Assembly: GCF_014145615.1 (NCBI RefSeq)
Contig: NZ_JACIVH010000042.1
Span: 124,001 to 188,000, forward strand
DNA: 64,000 nucleotides
Direction: 5' to 3'
Source of the DNA: Limosilactobacillus balticus
GTDB lineage: Bacteria; Bacillota; Bacilli; Lactobacillales; Lactobacillaceae
Shown one piece after another: positions 46,229 through 55,155 of this stretch. The first letter of the stretch is position 1. Each line of letters begins with the position of its first letter. The position numbers were made by a program, and so were the translations under genes. Below the pieces are notes generated by a model, which ran no database searches, was not told the DNA's origin, and worked only from the letters and a program-made list of their open reading frames with translations.

Positions 46229-46906
46229 TTATTCTAGCTCAACTTTTTTAATATTGCCTAGCCCAGTAAGATCAGTAAAAACGTTCTCTGATTTAACCCC
46301 AGATCTTAATTCACCATAAAGTTGGCAGGAGATTTTTCCGTCTCCATAATCATAGATCGAGTATTTGAGCGGGACATTAAAATATTTTTTGTTTAACTGA
46401 TTAATAAGTGCATGCAAATCATCAGTGTTTCCTTCTAACTGGATAAAGCAAGAGAATCCTTTACTTTGCTTGAGTGCAAATTGATCCAGATATTTTCCAA
46501 GCACTTCTGCTAAGAGGACACAACAAGTACCGATAACCCCGATGCTATATAAACCACTACCGTAGGCAAGGCCGATTGCACCAGTAACCCAGATTCCTGC
46601 TGCGGTTGTTAAACCATCAATTATTTGATCATGACGATTAATAATTGTTCCAGCACCCAAAAAACCAATTCCGCTAACAACTTGCGCGGCAATCCGCGAT
46701 GGGTCAACATTCCAATTACTATGAGTAATCTTCATTAAATCGAAAAAACCATATTTTGAAATAATCATGACCATTGCTGCTCCCACAGCGATCAATGCAT
46801 GGGTACGAATTCCAGCATTTTTGGCCTTACTCTTTCGCTCAAAACCAATAATTCCTCCACATAAGGCAGCCATAAGCATCCGTAAACACCAGTCAAGCCT
46901 AAGCAA
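46229..46906 (-). CDS. MgtC/SapB family membrane protein
   Basis: A 225-residue protein with four to five membrane segments (about 8-140) and a C-terminal ACT-like domain. GGIIGFERKSKAKNAGIRTHALI and GIGFLGAGTIINRHDQIIDGLTTAAGIW are the family signatures. Family members influence magnesium homeostasis or membrane potential. TTG 46906 follows AAAGGAGAGG, a strong RBS. It is a single gene. Confidence 0.88.
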   Translation of the reverse strand: MLRLDWCLRMLMAALCGGIIGFERKSKAKNAGIRTHALIAVGAAMVMIISKYGFFDLMKITHSNWNVDPSRIAAQVVSGIGFLGAGTIINRHDQIIDGLTTAAGIWVTGAIGLAYGSGLYSIGVIGTCCVLLAEVLGKYLDQFALKQSKGFSCFIQLEGNTDDLHALINQLNKKYFNVPLKYSIYDYGDGKISCQLYGELRSGVKSENVFTDLTGLGNIKKVELE

Positions 46907-47002
46907 TATTTACCTCTCCTTTACCAAAAGCTAGTTATTATCAATTTTATTATTCTAACTGTACTATATCGCGTTTAGATGTTTAAAGCTAAAATTATAG
47001 TT

Positions 47003-47878
47003 TTAATTGAGAGATGCTGTAAGACGTTTAATAAATAGTTGGGCTACTTTTGATTGGACGATATTCTTTTTCCAAATAATATTTGTTGGTTCAGTAAGAG
47101 CAGGAGAAAGGGGACGGAAAACAAGATTATTACTATTCGAATTATTAATAAGATGGTCGAATATAATCATATATGTATTTCCCTGATTGACCATTAGTTG
47201 GGCATTGAATACTAAAGTGAACGTACCGATAATATTCATTTTTTCATCGAGATTACCCCACCACTCTTGAAAGGTATGTTCTTCCAAGGCTTGTTCTGAC
47301 ACTAAAAGAGGAAGTCCAATGAGATCACTAGGAGTAATAACATCCTTTGTTGCTAAAGGATCATTCTTTTTTATGACTAATCCCCAGGTATTAACTTCAG
47401 GTAAATTTAGGTAATTATACTTCTTAAGATCACGTTTACCCATTAAAACTGCAAAATCAATTGTTCCGTGCTTTAAAGCAGTTTCCATTTCATCGGCATT
47501 TCCGCTAATGAGGTGAATTTTTACATCTGGATAGGCTTGGATGATTTCACTGACAACTTTCATTATTCGCTTCATTCCGACACTTTCTCCAGCGCCAATT
47601 GATAAGCGTCCAGTAATTACCTGGTCAGATTGAATATTTGCAGCTGTTTGGTCTACTAATTGAACAATTTCTCTTGCTCGCGTCCGAAGGTATTCTCCTT
47701 CTTGAGTGAGGGTAATTTGGCGGTGACCACGAGTAAATAATTTTGCGCCGAGTTCGGTTTCCAAGTCAGACAATTGCTTCGAAAGGGTTGGTTGTGAAAC
47801 AAGTAATTCATGAGCTGCTTTGGTCATGTTTTGATATTGTGCAACAGTAAGAAAATAACGTAATACGCGAAGTTCCAT
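47003..47878 (-). CDS. LysR family transcriptional regulator
   Basis: A 291-residue LysR protein with MTKAAHELLVSQPTLSKQLS in the helix-turn-helix and ELGAKLFTRG after it, then the effector domain. It differs from the paralogous pair at 15207 and 24791. It is divergent from a dead SDR gene and the hydrolase at 48336, which could be its targets. ATG follows GGAGAG. Confidence 0.9.
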   Translation of the reverse strand: MELRVLRYFLTVAQYQNMTKAAHELLVSQPTLSKQLSDLETELGAKLFTRGHRQITLTQEGEYLRTRAREIVQLVDQTAANIQSDQVITGRLSIGAGESVGMKRIMKVVSEIIQAYPDVKIHLISGNADEMETALKHGTIDFAVLMGKRDLKKYNYLNLPEVNTWGLVIKKNDPLATKDVITPSDLIGLPLLVSEQALEEHTFQEWWGNLDEKMNIIGTFTLVFNAQLMVNQGNTYMIIFDHLINNSNSNNLVFRPLSPALTEPTNIIWKKNIVQSKVAQLFIKRLTASLN

Positions 47879-47980
47879 TATTAATTCTCTCCAATAACTA
47901 AAAACTATCGATACCTATATTATATAAGTATTTCTAATAGCGGAGAGATTTAAATATAATAAGTTAAAAGAAGGGATTAT

Positions 47981-48312
47981 ATGATTAAACAAAAGAGTGA
48001 TCAAATCATCACGACTGTCTCAATTGCTGGTTATATGTTATACCAATTTTGTCAGTTTATAATGGCTCAAGGTTTGCTGTGCGGTTAATTTTTGAAAGAT
48101 TGTGCCAAGAACAACATAATAATGGTATTTGAACAACGATTGTATACCCAGGTTCGGCAGCCACGGAATTGTCTAGCTTAATCAATAATCCTGAAAATAA
48201 AAAGCAGAATTTGAAAAAAGTTGCCTTACATGTAGATAATATTGCGAGGACAGTTGAATTTGTCAGTGACATGCCAGAAGTTAATGAAATGATTGTTCGT
48301 ACAATTAAATAA
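47981..48312 (+). pseudogene. SDR oxidoreductase pseudogene
   Basis: ATG 47981, with RBS-like GAAGGG, opens KQKSDQIITTVSIAGYMLY, corresponding to the SDR strand before the active-site Tyr. A frameshift follows. The next frame gives YNGSRFAVRLIFERLCQEQ, an in-frame TGA, TTIVYPGSAATELSSL and ends NEMIVRTIK. The N-terminal cofactor-binding half is absent and the active-site YNGSK is altered to YNGSR. It cannot make a working enzyme. The divergent LysR may once have regulated it. Confidence 0.8.
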
Positions 48313-48335
48313 GACATCTAAGGAGAGATTAAATC

Positions 48336-49355
48336 ATGAAATATAGTGTAAAACCATTAACCGAAGACACTCGTGTATTCAAAGTTAATCCTAAAATTGA
48401 AGTAAAAGAAGTTCGTTTCCAAAACCGTTACAGCTTTATGGTTGCTGGTGACCTTTACCTTCCAGAAAATTTTGATCCGAAGAATAAATATGCTGCGATT
48501 GTAATTTCTGGTCCATTTGGAGCGGTTAAGGAACAAGCTAGTGGTTTATATGCCCAAACTTTGGCTGAACGTGGCTTTGTAACTATAGCATTTGACCAAT
48601 CAACTACTGGTGAAAGTTCTGGTGAAATTCGGAATATGGCTTCTCCAGATATCTTTGTTGAAGACTTCTCTGCTGCCGTTGACTTCTTTGGTACCCAGGA
48701 ATACATTGATCGTGAAAAGATTGGGGCAATTGGTATCTGTGGTTTAGGATCACATGTTTTAACTGCTGCTTCGATTGATGTCCGGATTAAAGCTGTTGCC
48801 ACATCAGTAATGTACGACATGGCTGAATCAATGTGGTCAGGTCTTAACAATTCTAAGACTGAAGAAGAACGGGACAAGGAAAAGCAATACTTAGCTAAGA
48901 TTCGTTGGAAAGATGTTGATCAAGATGTTCACCTTGGTGGATTCCACGAATTGCCATTTGATGAAAATGGTAACCCAGTTCGTGCTGATAAGTTATTCCC
49001 AGATGAATTACCTGCCGATGCTGATCCGGTCACGACTGAATTCTTTAACTACTATGTAAAACGTGCTTACCATTCACGCGCCATTAATTCAGCGATGATC
49101 TGGGACGCTACAAGTCCATGGGGCTACTACAACTTCCCACTTCAACAACGGATTGAAAAGATCACTGCACCTAAGTTAATTGTTACTGGTGAAAAAGCTC
49201 ATTCACGTTACATGGCTGAAGATGCTTACAAGCGGTTGACTGATCCTAAGGAATTGGTATTAGTGCCAAATGCAACGCATACTGATCTTTACGACCAAAT
49301 GGACAAGATCCCATTTGATAAGTTTGACAGTTTCTTTAAGGAAAATCTGAAGTAA
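48336..49355 (+). CDS. Alpha/beta hydrolase, dienelactone-hydrolase-like with Cys nucleophile
   Basis: A 339-residue hydrolase (YcjY/DUF-type). VISGPFGAVKEQ is the oxyanion region; the nucleophile elbow reads GICGLGS, so Cys replaces the usual Ser, as in dienelactone hydrolases. Acid and His are probably in VTGEKAHSRYMAE and NATHTDLYD. ATG follows AAGGAGAG. It sits beside a LysR gene and an SDR pseudogene, so it is probably a remainder of a regulated reductase-hydrolase operon. Confidence 0.82.
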   Translation: MKYSVKPLTEDTRVFKVNPKIEVKEVRFQNRYSFMVAGDLYLPENFDPKNKYAAIVISGPFGAVKEQASGLYAQTLAERGFVTIAFDQSTTGESSGEIRNMASPDIFVEDFSAAVDFFGTQEYIDREKIGAIGICGLGSHVLTAASIDVRIKAVATSVMYDMAESMWSGLNNSKTEEERDKEKQYLAKIRWKDVDQDVHLGGFHELPFDENGNPVRADKLFPDELPADADPVTTEFFNYYVKRAYHSRAINSAMIWDATSPWGYYNFPLQQRIEKITAPKLIVTGEKAHSRYMAEDAYKRLTDPKELVLVPNATHTDLYDQMDKIPFDKFDSFFKENLK

Positions 49356-49357
49356 CT

Positions 49358-49406
49358 AAAAAGCATGTAGGATGCGAAAATTAAATTCGCAAACCACATG
49401 CTTTTT
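49358..49406. terminator. Bidirectional terminator
   Basis: AAAAAGCATGT and ACATGCTTTTT arms between the convergent hydrolase and hpt genes, with A and T runs on both strands. Confidence 0.8.
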
Positions 49407-49944
49407 ATTTTTCATATACAGAACGCTTCAGCACACCCACATATGGAAGGTTGCGGTAGAGACCATCAAAGTCTAGGCCGTATCCAACAATAAATTCGTT
49501 GGGAACTTTAAAGCCAACGTAATCGGCTTCAACATCAACTTCACGCCGGTCTGGCTTATCAAGTAAGGAGCAAATCTCAATACTCTTAGCGCCGCGATTA
49601 GCAAAAAGAGCAGCGAGATACTTTAATGTATGACCAGTATCAATAATATCTTCCATAATAATAACTGGTCGATCCTTAATATCGTGGGAAAGATCTTGAA
49701 TTAATTTAACTTTTCCAGTGGATTCTGAACTTTCTTCGTAACTAGAGACGTCGACATAATCAACGTTTAACTTGAAATTAAGGCGCTTCATCATTTCGCT
49801 AGTGAAAATCATTGCCCCTGTCATTACGGAAACTAAAATTGGAAATTCATTTTGATATTTTTCAGTAAGTGTATTGGCAAGTTCATCTAAGCGTTGATTG
49901 ACTTGATCTTGGGTGTATAAAACTTTTTCGACGTCGTTATTCAT
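49405..49944 (-). CDS. hpt: Hypoxanthine phosphoribosyltransferase
   Basis: A 179-residue purine salvage enzyme joining hypoxanthine or guanine to PRPP. The PRPP-binding motif IIMEDIIDTGHTL is near residue 95, preceded by VDYVDVSSYEES and followed by KVPNEFIVGYGLDFDGLYRNLPYVG, all typical. ATG follows GGGAGAG. In many Firmicutes hpt lies next to tilS and ftsH; here it stands alone. Confidence 0.95.
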   Translation of the reverse strand: MNNDVEKVLYTQDQVNQRLDELANTLTEKYQNEFPILVSVMTGAMIFTSEMMKRLNFKLNVDYVDVSSYEESSESTGKVKLIQDLSHDIKDRPVIIMEDIIDTGHTLKYLAALFANRGAKSIEICSLLDKPDRREVDVEADYVGFKVPNEFIVGYGLDFDGLYRNLPYVGVLKRSVYEK

Positions 49945-50159
49945 TCTAGCTCTCCCTTAATAATGTTCGTTGTTTACGAACTATTTTTACGATTTTTATT
50001 TATTGACGTTAGAATTTTAACATAAATCGAATGAATTTAAAGTGTTTTAGTAATAAAAATCAGATTTTTATTCTACTTTGTAAGGTGGGGTATAAAATTT
50101 GTATAATACAGGTAGATATTTTTTTCGAAAACGGATGCCTGGAAGGAATACTTATAATT

Positions 50160-51179
50160 ATGAAAAAAGTTAACTTGTATATTTTTTTGACGCTCTGTTC
50201 CTTTGCCATTTTTTTGTTGACTACACCATCAAAGGTGAAGGCAGAAGTAGTTGACAAACAAACGCAACACCAACTTCAAGACTATATGAAAGACCATCAT
50301 ATTAATGGGGTAATGTTGGTTAGTGGTAAAGATGGAAAGCCAATTGCTATTGAAAATAATGAAACCACAAATAAAGATCAAATCATAAAAGCGGATCGAC
50401 TATTTCCCACGGCATCGCTTCAAAAGATTGTAACGGGAACTGCTGTTTACCAATTAAAGCAAAAAAAGCAGTTAGATTGGGATACTTCGCTAAGTAAGTA
50501 TTACCCACAGATTGATGGCAGTAAAGATATTACGATTCGGGAATTAATGAACCATACCAGTGGCTTGATTAATAATGATCGTCCCTTTGAACCACTTAGA
50601 GGCCAAAAAGCCCAAATTGCTTATATGCTTAAACATCTCAAATATGATCATGCCCATACGTGGGATTATCAAGATGTTGATTATGAAATATTGGCAGCCA
50701 TTGTTAGTAAGCAAACACATTTAAGTTATAATGCCTATATTCGAAAAAACTTTGCTAAACCACTCCATCTTCACCAAATTAAAGATTTTTCTGAGGTTTC
50801 AAAAAAAGAAATTCCGCAACCTATGGATCCAACAGTTGATTGGCACCGGGTAACTGTAACGACCTCCTCAGATTTTGGAGCGGGGAACTTATTCATATCA
50901 CCAAACGATTATTGGAAGTTTGTATATAATGAGGTCCTGAAAGATCCAAAAATGATTAATGAATATTATCATCAAGCCCAATATCAAGAAGTGGCCTATT
51001 TTGGTGGGGTCTACTTTGATGGGGATGTTATCCGGGCTAATGGAAGTATTCCTGGATATAACAGTTGCTTTGTCGCCGATTACAAGACGAAACGAATGGT
51101 TATGCTGTTCTCTAATAATATCGATTATCTAAAATTAAAGGCAGCTTCGGATGATATTCTCCATAATTATATGGAATAA
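50160..51179 (+). CDS. Exported serine hydrolase, beta-lactamase/D-alanyl carboxypeptidase family
   Basis: A 339-residue protein with a signal peptide (hydrophobic 5-22, likely cleavage near KAEVV) and a class C beta-lactamase-like fold. The catalytic SxxK is TASLQK, the YxN-like element is YQDVDYEI, and an RANGSIPGYNS segment stands at the third motif. Such proteins in lactobacilli are surface serine hydrolases acting on peptidoglycan or other peptides. ATG 50160 follows GGAAGG; the longer frame from 50031 runs over the promoter TATAAT near 50103. Confidence 0.85.
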   Translation: MKKVNLYIFLTLCSFAIFLLTTPSKVKAEVVDKQTQHQLQDYMKDHHINGVMLVSGKDGKPIAIENNETTNKDQIIKADRLFPTASLQKIVTGTAVYQLKQKKQLDWDTSLSKYYPQIDGSKDITIRELMNHTSGLINNDRPFEPLRGQKAQIAYMLKHLKYDHAHTWDYQDVDYEILAAIVSKQTHLSYNAYIRKNFAKPLHLHQIKDFSEVSKKEIPQPMDPTVDWHRVTVTTSSDFGAGNLFISPNDYWKFVYNEVLKDPKMINEYYHQAQYQEVAYFGGVYFDGDVIRANGSIPGYNSCFVADYKTKRMVMLFSNNIDYLKLKAASDDILHNYME

Positions 51180-51186
51180 CGATAAA

Positions 51187-51230
51187 TGCCTTCTGAGTAA
51201 ACAAATGAGTTTTGCTCAGAAGGCATTTTT
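51187..51230 (+). terminator. Terminator after the serine hydrolase
   Basis: TGCCTTCTGAG and CTCAGAAGGCA arms, then T residues; also able to act on the convergent arsC. Confidence 0.88.
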
Positions 51231-51246
51231 AGATATTAGTATAATT

Positions 51247-51657
51247 TTACGGGTTGCTTGCCAAGGCTAAAATCCGCTGCTTAATCTCATTGCGTACTTG
51301 CCGGAAAATTTGCAACTGCTGTTCAGGAGTTCCGGTGGCTTGTGCTGGATCTGGCAGAGGCCAGTAGATACTGTGCGTTGGAGGAGCGATGACTGGGCAA
51401 CGGTCTTTGGCGTCTCCGCATAAGGTTACAATTAAATTGGCGGTCTTAAAATAATGAGGATCAATCGTTTTAGAATATTGGTGACTAATATCGATATTGT
51501 CTTCTGCCATTACCTCAATTGCTAGGGGGTTAACGCCATGAGCTTCAAGACCAGCACTTTGGATTTCGTACTTGTCTTTCAGAAAAATTCTTGCATATCC
51601 TTCCGCCATTTGACTGCGACAAGAATTGCCAGTACATAAGAAATAAATTTTATTCAT
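51247..51657 (-). CDS. arsC: Arsenate reductase, thioredoxin-coupled (LMW-phosphatase fold)
   Basis: A 136-residue protein with the P-loop CTGNSCR (Cys8-Arg14) and the redox pair Cys80 and Cys87 in LCGDAKDRC, plus the LPDP acid loop at 101-104. All three cysteines of the thioredoxin-type ArsC are in place. It reduces arsenate to arsenite for export. No arsB, arsR or acr3 neighbour is visible, so it is solitary here. ATG at 51657. Confidence 0.92.
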   Translation of the reverse strand: MNKIYFLCTGNSCRSQMAEGYARIFLKDKYEIQSAGLEAHGVNPLAIEVMAEDNIDISHQYSKTIDPHYFKTANLIVTLCGDAKDRCPVIAPPTHSIYWPLPDPAQATGTPEQQLQIFRQVRNEIKQRILALASNP

Positions 51658-51860
51658 TTTAGTAATATCTCCTGGGATAAAATTAGGATCAAGTAGGCTG
51701 AGGGACTAGAGAGAAGCAGAATTACTGATATAATAACATGAAAAAGTTAGGAATTTAAGTTGAAAACTAGTAAAAGTGAACACGAGCTTAAAATAGACTT
51801 ATATATTGCTTGTTACTTATTCCTAATAGGTACGTTACGTCACAATGTAATTTCCTGACG

Positions 51861-51897
51861 GGGGATCACCTTATATCTGAAGGTGGCTCTGTTTTTT
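51861..51897 (+). terminator. Orphan terminator-like hairpin, possible small RNA end
   Basis: In the 335-nt gap upstream of arsC, CACCTT and AAGGTG arms (51867-51872, 51880-51885) are followed by TTTTTT at 51892-51897. No + strand gene precedes it. It could end a small RNA starting near 51780-51840 or be chance. The rest of the gap holds no coding sequence I can support. Confidence 0.35.
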
Positions 51898-51935
51898 ACT
51901 TGAACTTATTTGCTATTAGTGAGAACATTACAAGA

Positions 51936-51965
51936 CAAAAAAACTCCCCCAAAAAAAGAGGGAGC
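51936..51965 (-). terminator. Terminator of the prolyl-tRNA deacylase-like gene
   Basis: Read on the minus strand: GCTCCC arm, T-rich loop, GGGAG arm and a T run. Confidence 0.75.
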
Positions 51966-51992
51966 TAATCGCAATAAGTAATCGACTGGTGG

Positions 51993-52487
51993 TTACAAAT
52001 CAATAATTTCTGGTTCAAAATCAATCTGCTTAAAAAATTTGAATAAGTCATCTGTCTTAATAAAAATTGTATGAGTATTTTCATTGGGATGGAAAGTCTG
52101 AATTGGTTCGTCGACAATGTCCTTGTCAAAATACACCTTTACATTATGAGCTTCATTATTTAGGAGGCCAAATGGTGAAACAATTCCTGGTGCTAAGCCA
52201 AGCTGTTCTTGCAGATATTCCGGTCGAGCCATTGAAACCCTTTTAGCTCCAGTTAGGGTCATAAATTCATGAAAGTCCATTGTTTTTTTGTCATCCATAA
52301 TAACCATGTAGAAATTCTTTTTCTTCCCTTTCAGAAACATGGTTTTAGTGCGCACACCTTCATGACCAGCGATATATGCATCAGCTTCTTCGGTGGTGTG
52401 AGCAGCAGGGTGATCAATCACAGTATAATCAGTTATTCCGAAATTCTTTAGGGCATCTTTAACTTGCTGATAGGTTCCTAATGTCAT
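51993..52487 (-). CDS. YbaK/PrdX-type aminoacyl-tRNA deacylase
   Basis: A 164-residue protein of the YbaK/ProX editing-domain superfamily, which hydrolyses mischarged tRNAs such as Ala-tRNA(Pro). It has DHPAAHTTEEADAYIAGHEG, the active-site Lys region TKTMFLKGKKKNFYMVIMDD (about 48-67), and SPFGLLNN. This fits the free-standing PrdX branch. ATG follows AAGGAGC. Single gene with its own terminator. Confidence 0.87.
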   Translation of the reverse strand: MTLGTYQQVKDALKNFGITDYTVIDHPAAHTTEEADAYIAGHEGVRTKTMFLKGKKKNFYMVIMDDKKTMDFHEFMTLTGAKRVSMARPEYLQEQLGLAPGIVSPFGLLNNEAHNVKVYFDKDIVDEPIQTFHPNENTHTIFIKTDDLFKFFKQIDFEPEIIDL

Positions 52488-52569
52488 AATTTTGCTCCTT
52501 AATTAAATCTCTTATCGTGAAACGCTTACATTAATTATAGGATAAACCATCAAAATTAGGGAGTGAGAG

Positions 52570-52772
52570 GCTGTCTTTTTCATGAGATGAGCAATAAAAG
52601 GATAAATTACATCTTTTGAATCAAATAAACTGATATGCTTTAACATCCATTTTTAACTTTTCTGCTGCTTTTACAATCCCAAGTGCAGTAGTTCCATCAG
52701 TAGTGGTTTTTGTGAATTTTCGCAGAGTTACTAATGAAATTTTAGATCCGTAATTATAAAGAACTGTTGCTA
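52570..52772 (-). pseudogene. Remnant of a C39-peptidase bacteriocin ABC transporter
   Basis: The minus strand encodes LYNYGSKISLVTLRKFTKTT, DGTTALGIVKAAEKLKMDVK and AYQFI before TGA; the next frame continues FDSKDVIYPFIAHLMKK. This matches the C39 peptidase domain of double-glycine-leader processing ABC transporters (segment after the catalytic Cys). The Cys region, the rest of the peptidase and the transporter are missing. It lies directly after the LytTR regulator gene, where an intact transporter would be expected. Confidence 0.75.
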
Positions 52773-52785
52773 ATCTACATCAGTC

Positions 52786-53556
52786 TTATTGACTTGATTT
52801 ATATAGATTATTTAATTCTTTAGCTCTGCTTCTAGAATACTTAAGATAATCATTGTTGGAAAACTTAATAAGCCGTTTTTTGGTATTAATTGTTTCAACA
52901 TTTTGTAAGTTAATTAAGCTAGACTGAGAAGCCTTGAAAAACATAGAATAATTTTGCTCAATTGTTTTAATATCACCTGAGAATTCCCCTTGACCATTAG
53001 ATGTAACAATCTTTAATTTATGAGGGAATTTTGTAGTAGAGATATAAAGGATATTACTGAAGTTTACATTTATAATCCTTGTACCAACTTTATAACTGAA
53101 TGTATTTTTTTTAATATAGTTAAATTCATTCAGTTTCCTTATAGCTAGTTCTAGGGTTTCGGTTAGCCGTCTTTGTAAATCTCGTTGGTTTGTAGTTTTA
53201 GTTATATAGTCCAACGGATTAATTCGACGTTGAAAGGTGAGAAAAGCTAGTTCTTCATGCGTTGTAATAAAGATTATTTGTGCTTTTTCGTTAAGTGTTT
53301 TTATCTTTTGAGCTAAATCTAGACCACCTTTTGAATTAGAATTTTCATCTAACTGAATATCTAAAAAGGCAATAATATTATTTAAATCACTATTAAACTC
53401 AAGGTAATCTAATACACTCTCTGCGTCGGTTGCAATCAAATCAATGGTTGGCTGAATATCTTGTTCTTCAAGGATAATTGATGACATTTTAAGTAGTGTG
53501 GCGATATTTTTTGCTTGGGTTCTGTCATCATCGCAAATTATTAAATGATATTCCAT
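52786..53556 (-). CDS. LytTR family response regulator
   Basis: A 256-residue regulator. The receiver domain (about 1-125) has acidic residues CDDD at 8-11, phosphoacceptor Asp66 in FLDIQL and a conserved Lys in DYITK; the LytTR DNA-binding domain (about 145-250) follows. It resembles AgrA/PlnC-type regulators of peptide-pheromone bacteriocin systems. It lies 12 nt after the kinase gene. ATG follows GAAAGGA. Confidence 0.92.
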   Translation of the reverse strand: MEYHLIICDDDRTQAKNIATLLKMSSIILEEQDIQPTIDLIATDAESVLDYLEFNSDLNNIIAFLDIQLDENSNSKGGLDLAQKIKTLNEKAQIIFITTHEELAFLTFQRRINPLDYITKTTNQRDLQRRLTETLELAIRKLNEFNYIKKNTFSYKVGTRIINVNFSNILYISTTKFPHKLKIVTSNGQGEFSGDIKTIEQNYSMFFKASQSSLINLQNVETINTKKRLIKFSNNDYLKYSRSRAKELNNLYKSSQ

Positions 53557-53568
53557 TTTTTGTCCTTT

Positions 53569-54831
53569 CTATTCAAAAGAAATTATAAGAGTAAAAGATT
53601 CATCTTCTATGCTATAAGAAGTAAATGCATTATTATATTTTGCAATCGTTTTTTGTACTGTAGCTAGTCCTAAACCATGGTGGTTAACTTTATTTGAAAC
53701 TCCTTCTGCAGTGATATTTCCAATATCAATGTTAGAATTACACGAATTCTTTATTTCAAATTCTAGTTTTCCAGGTGTTGGTTGATAAAGCATAGAATAA
53801 ATATATATGTTATTTATTCCGCTTTTTTTAAGTTGCTCGCATTCTTCAATTGCATTATCATAGGCAATTCCGATTATTCTGGTTAAATCAAATAAATCTA
53901 TTTTTGGTAACTTAGTTACTTTATTTACACATTCAAATTTGTATTTTATGTCTTTCTGGTATATTGAATTTAATTTACTAATGAAGATACTTCGTAAAAC
54001 ATCATTTTTGATATTCTTTGTGTCTTGAAATTGCCAAAGCGAGTCTTTTCCTAATCTTTCTTTCGAATATTTTTCTAATTTTTCCAATAGTTCTAGATTG
54101 TTACCACTTAAAGCGCTAAGTTTTAAACTATTTAATAAATTTTGATAGTCGTGCTTAAAGCGCCTTAACCTAGATTGGCTTTCTTCTAAATTTTGAATTA
54201 AGAATAGTAAGTCCTTCTTTTCTTGTAAATTTAGCTTTTTCTGTTGGATTTGTTTATTAGCTTTGTAGATAAAAATGGTGAAAATGCATTGTAAAATTAA
54301 TAGACAAAAAATAGCAATAAATGATGGCGTAAAACTTGGAATAGCAATGATTATAAAACCAGCGATATTTAAGGTTATAAATAAATAAAATAGAATCCAC
54401 AAATTGATGGAACTATTATCATTTTGAAAATATTGGATAGGATTATAGATTCTTAGAATAATAAAGCTAGAAAAATATAAAGTAATGCTAATTAGAATTT
54501 GGTAATTGATGGAAATACTGAAAAAATTTCCTATAACGTAAGTGCAGAAATCTATAAGAATTGAATTTAAGGAAACCAATAATAGAGCGCTAATCAATAG
54601 ATATTTAGGCGCTTTTTTCTTGTAATAGAGATATAAAAGAAAGGCTTCGAGTAATGGTGAAAAGTAAGCGCCAATATACCCAAGGCCATCAATGATAAAA
54701 ATAATAATAAATGTGCTTAATAGAAACCATATATCAGTAATAAAAAGCTTTTTTCGTAAAAGAAAAAGAAATAAAAAGTAGTCAATCACTATAGAGAACA
54801 ACGAAGTAAGTATTTGGAGATAAAAATTCAA
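53569..54831 (-). CDS. GHKL sensor histidine kinase, AgrC/PlnB-like
   Basis: A 420-residue kinase. Residues 1-195 hold six membrane segments that would sense a peptide pheromone; a coiled coil follows. The phosphoacceptor His is in RRFKHDYQNLL near residue 228, the N-box is DNAIEEC and the G-box GLGLATV. TTG 54831 follows GAAGG with good spacing. It lies 17 nt after the double-glycine peptide gene, the probable signal source. Confidence 0.9.
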   Translation of the reverse strand: MNFYLQILTSLFSIVIDYFLFLFLLRKKLFITDIWFLLSTFIIIFIIDGLGYIGAYFSPLLEAFLLYLYYKKKAPKYLLISALLLVSLNSILIDFCTYVIGNFFSISINYQILISITLYFSSFIILRIYNPIQYFQNDNSSINLWILFYLFITLNIAGFIIIAIPSFTPSFIAIFCLLILQCIFTIFIYKANKQIQQKKLNLQEKKDLLFLIQNLEESQSRLRRFKHDYQNLLNSLKLSALSGNNLELLEKLEKYSKERLGKDSLWQFQDTKNIKNDVLRSIFISKLNSIYQKDIKYKFECVNKVTKLPKIDLFDLTRIIGIAYDNAIEECEQLKKSGINNIYIYSMLYQPTPGKLEFEIKNSCNSNIDIGNITAEGVSNKVNHHGLGLATVQKTIAKYNNAFTSYSIEDESFTLIISFE

Positions 54832-54848
54832 AGTAATTACCTTCTAAA

Positions 54849-55013
54849 TTAGTGAAAAATGCCTTTTAACTTTTTATAAATTGTATATGTGTAATCTTTA
54901 TCAGTTATTCGTCCAAAGCTTTGAAGAGATACCATTTGGCTAGATTGTTGTTGTATATTACCACCTATAGTAGTTGCTAATTGTTTTGTTGAAAGTTTTT
55001 TATAACTTTGCAT
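54849..55013 (-). CDS. Double-glycine leader peptide (bacteriocin or inducing pheromone)
   Basis: A 54-residue peptide from ATG 55013 (RBS AGGGGAC). Leader MQSYKKLSTKQLATTIGG (18 residues) has the double-glycine pattern; the mature 36-residue part starts NIQQQSSQ and ends KKLKGIFH. The same frame is open from 55031 (TTG), but that lacks an RBS. Its position upstream of a kinase-regulator pair matches autoinducing peptides of class II bacteriocin regulons. The mature part is not glycine-rich, so a signalling role is favoured. Confidence 0.78.
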   Translation of the reverse strand: MQSYKKLSTKQLATTIGGNIQQQSSQMVSLQSFGRITDKDYTYTIYKKLKGIFH

Positions 55014-55155
55014 AATTCTGTCCCCTAACAATTTTTTAATAGTTTTATTCTAACAAGATCTAGTTTTTAAATCAGTGAAATTCAAAAGTGGGTAAATAGC
55101 ACTCAAATTCTGTAAAGAAGGTAGTTGCTTATATGGGTTTTGAAAAATATTGACC

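Noticed and set aside
48455-48877. 140-codon minus-strand open frame inside the Cys-nucleophile hydrolase
   Set aside because: Antisense shadow of a real gene; no RBS and no recognisable domain.
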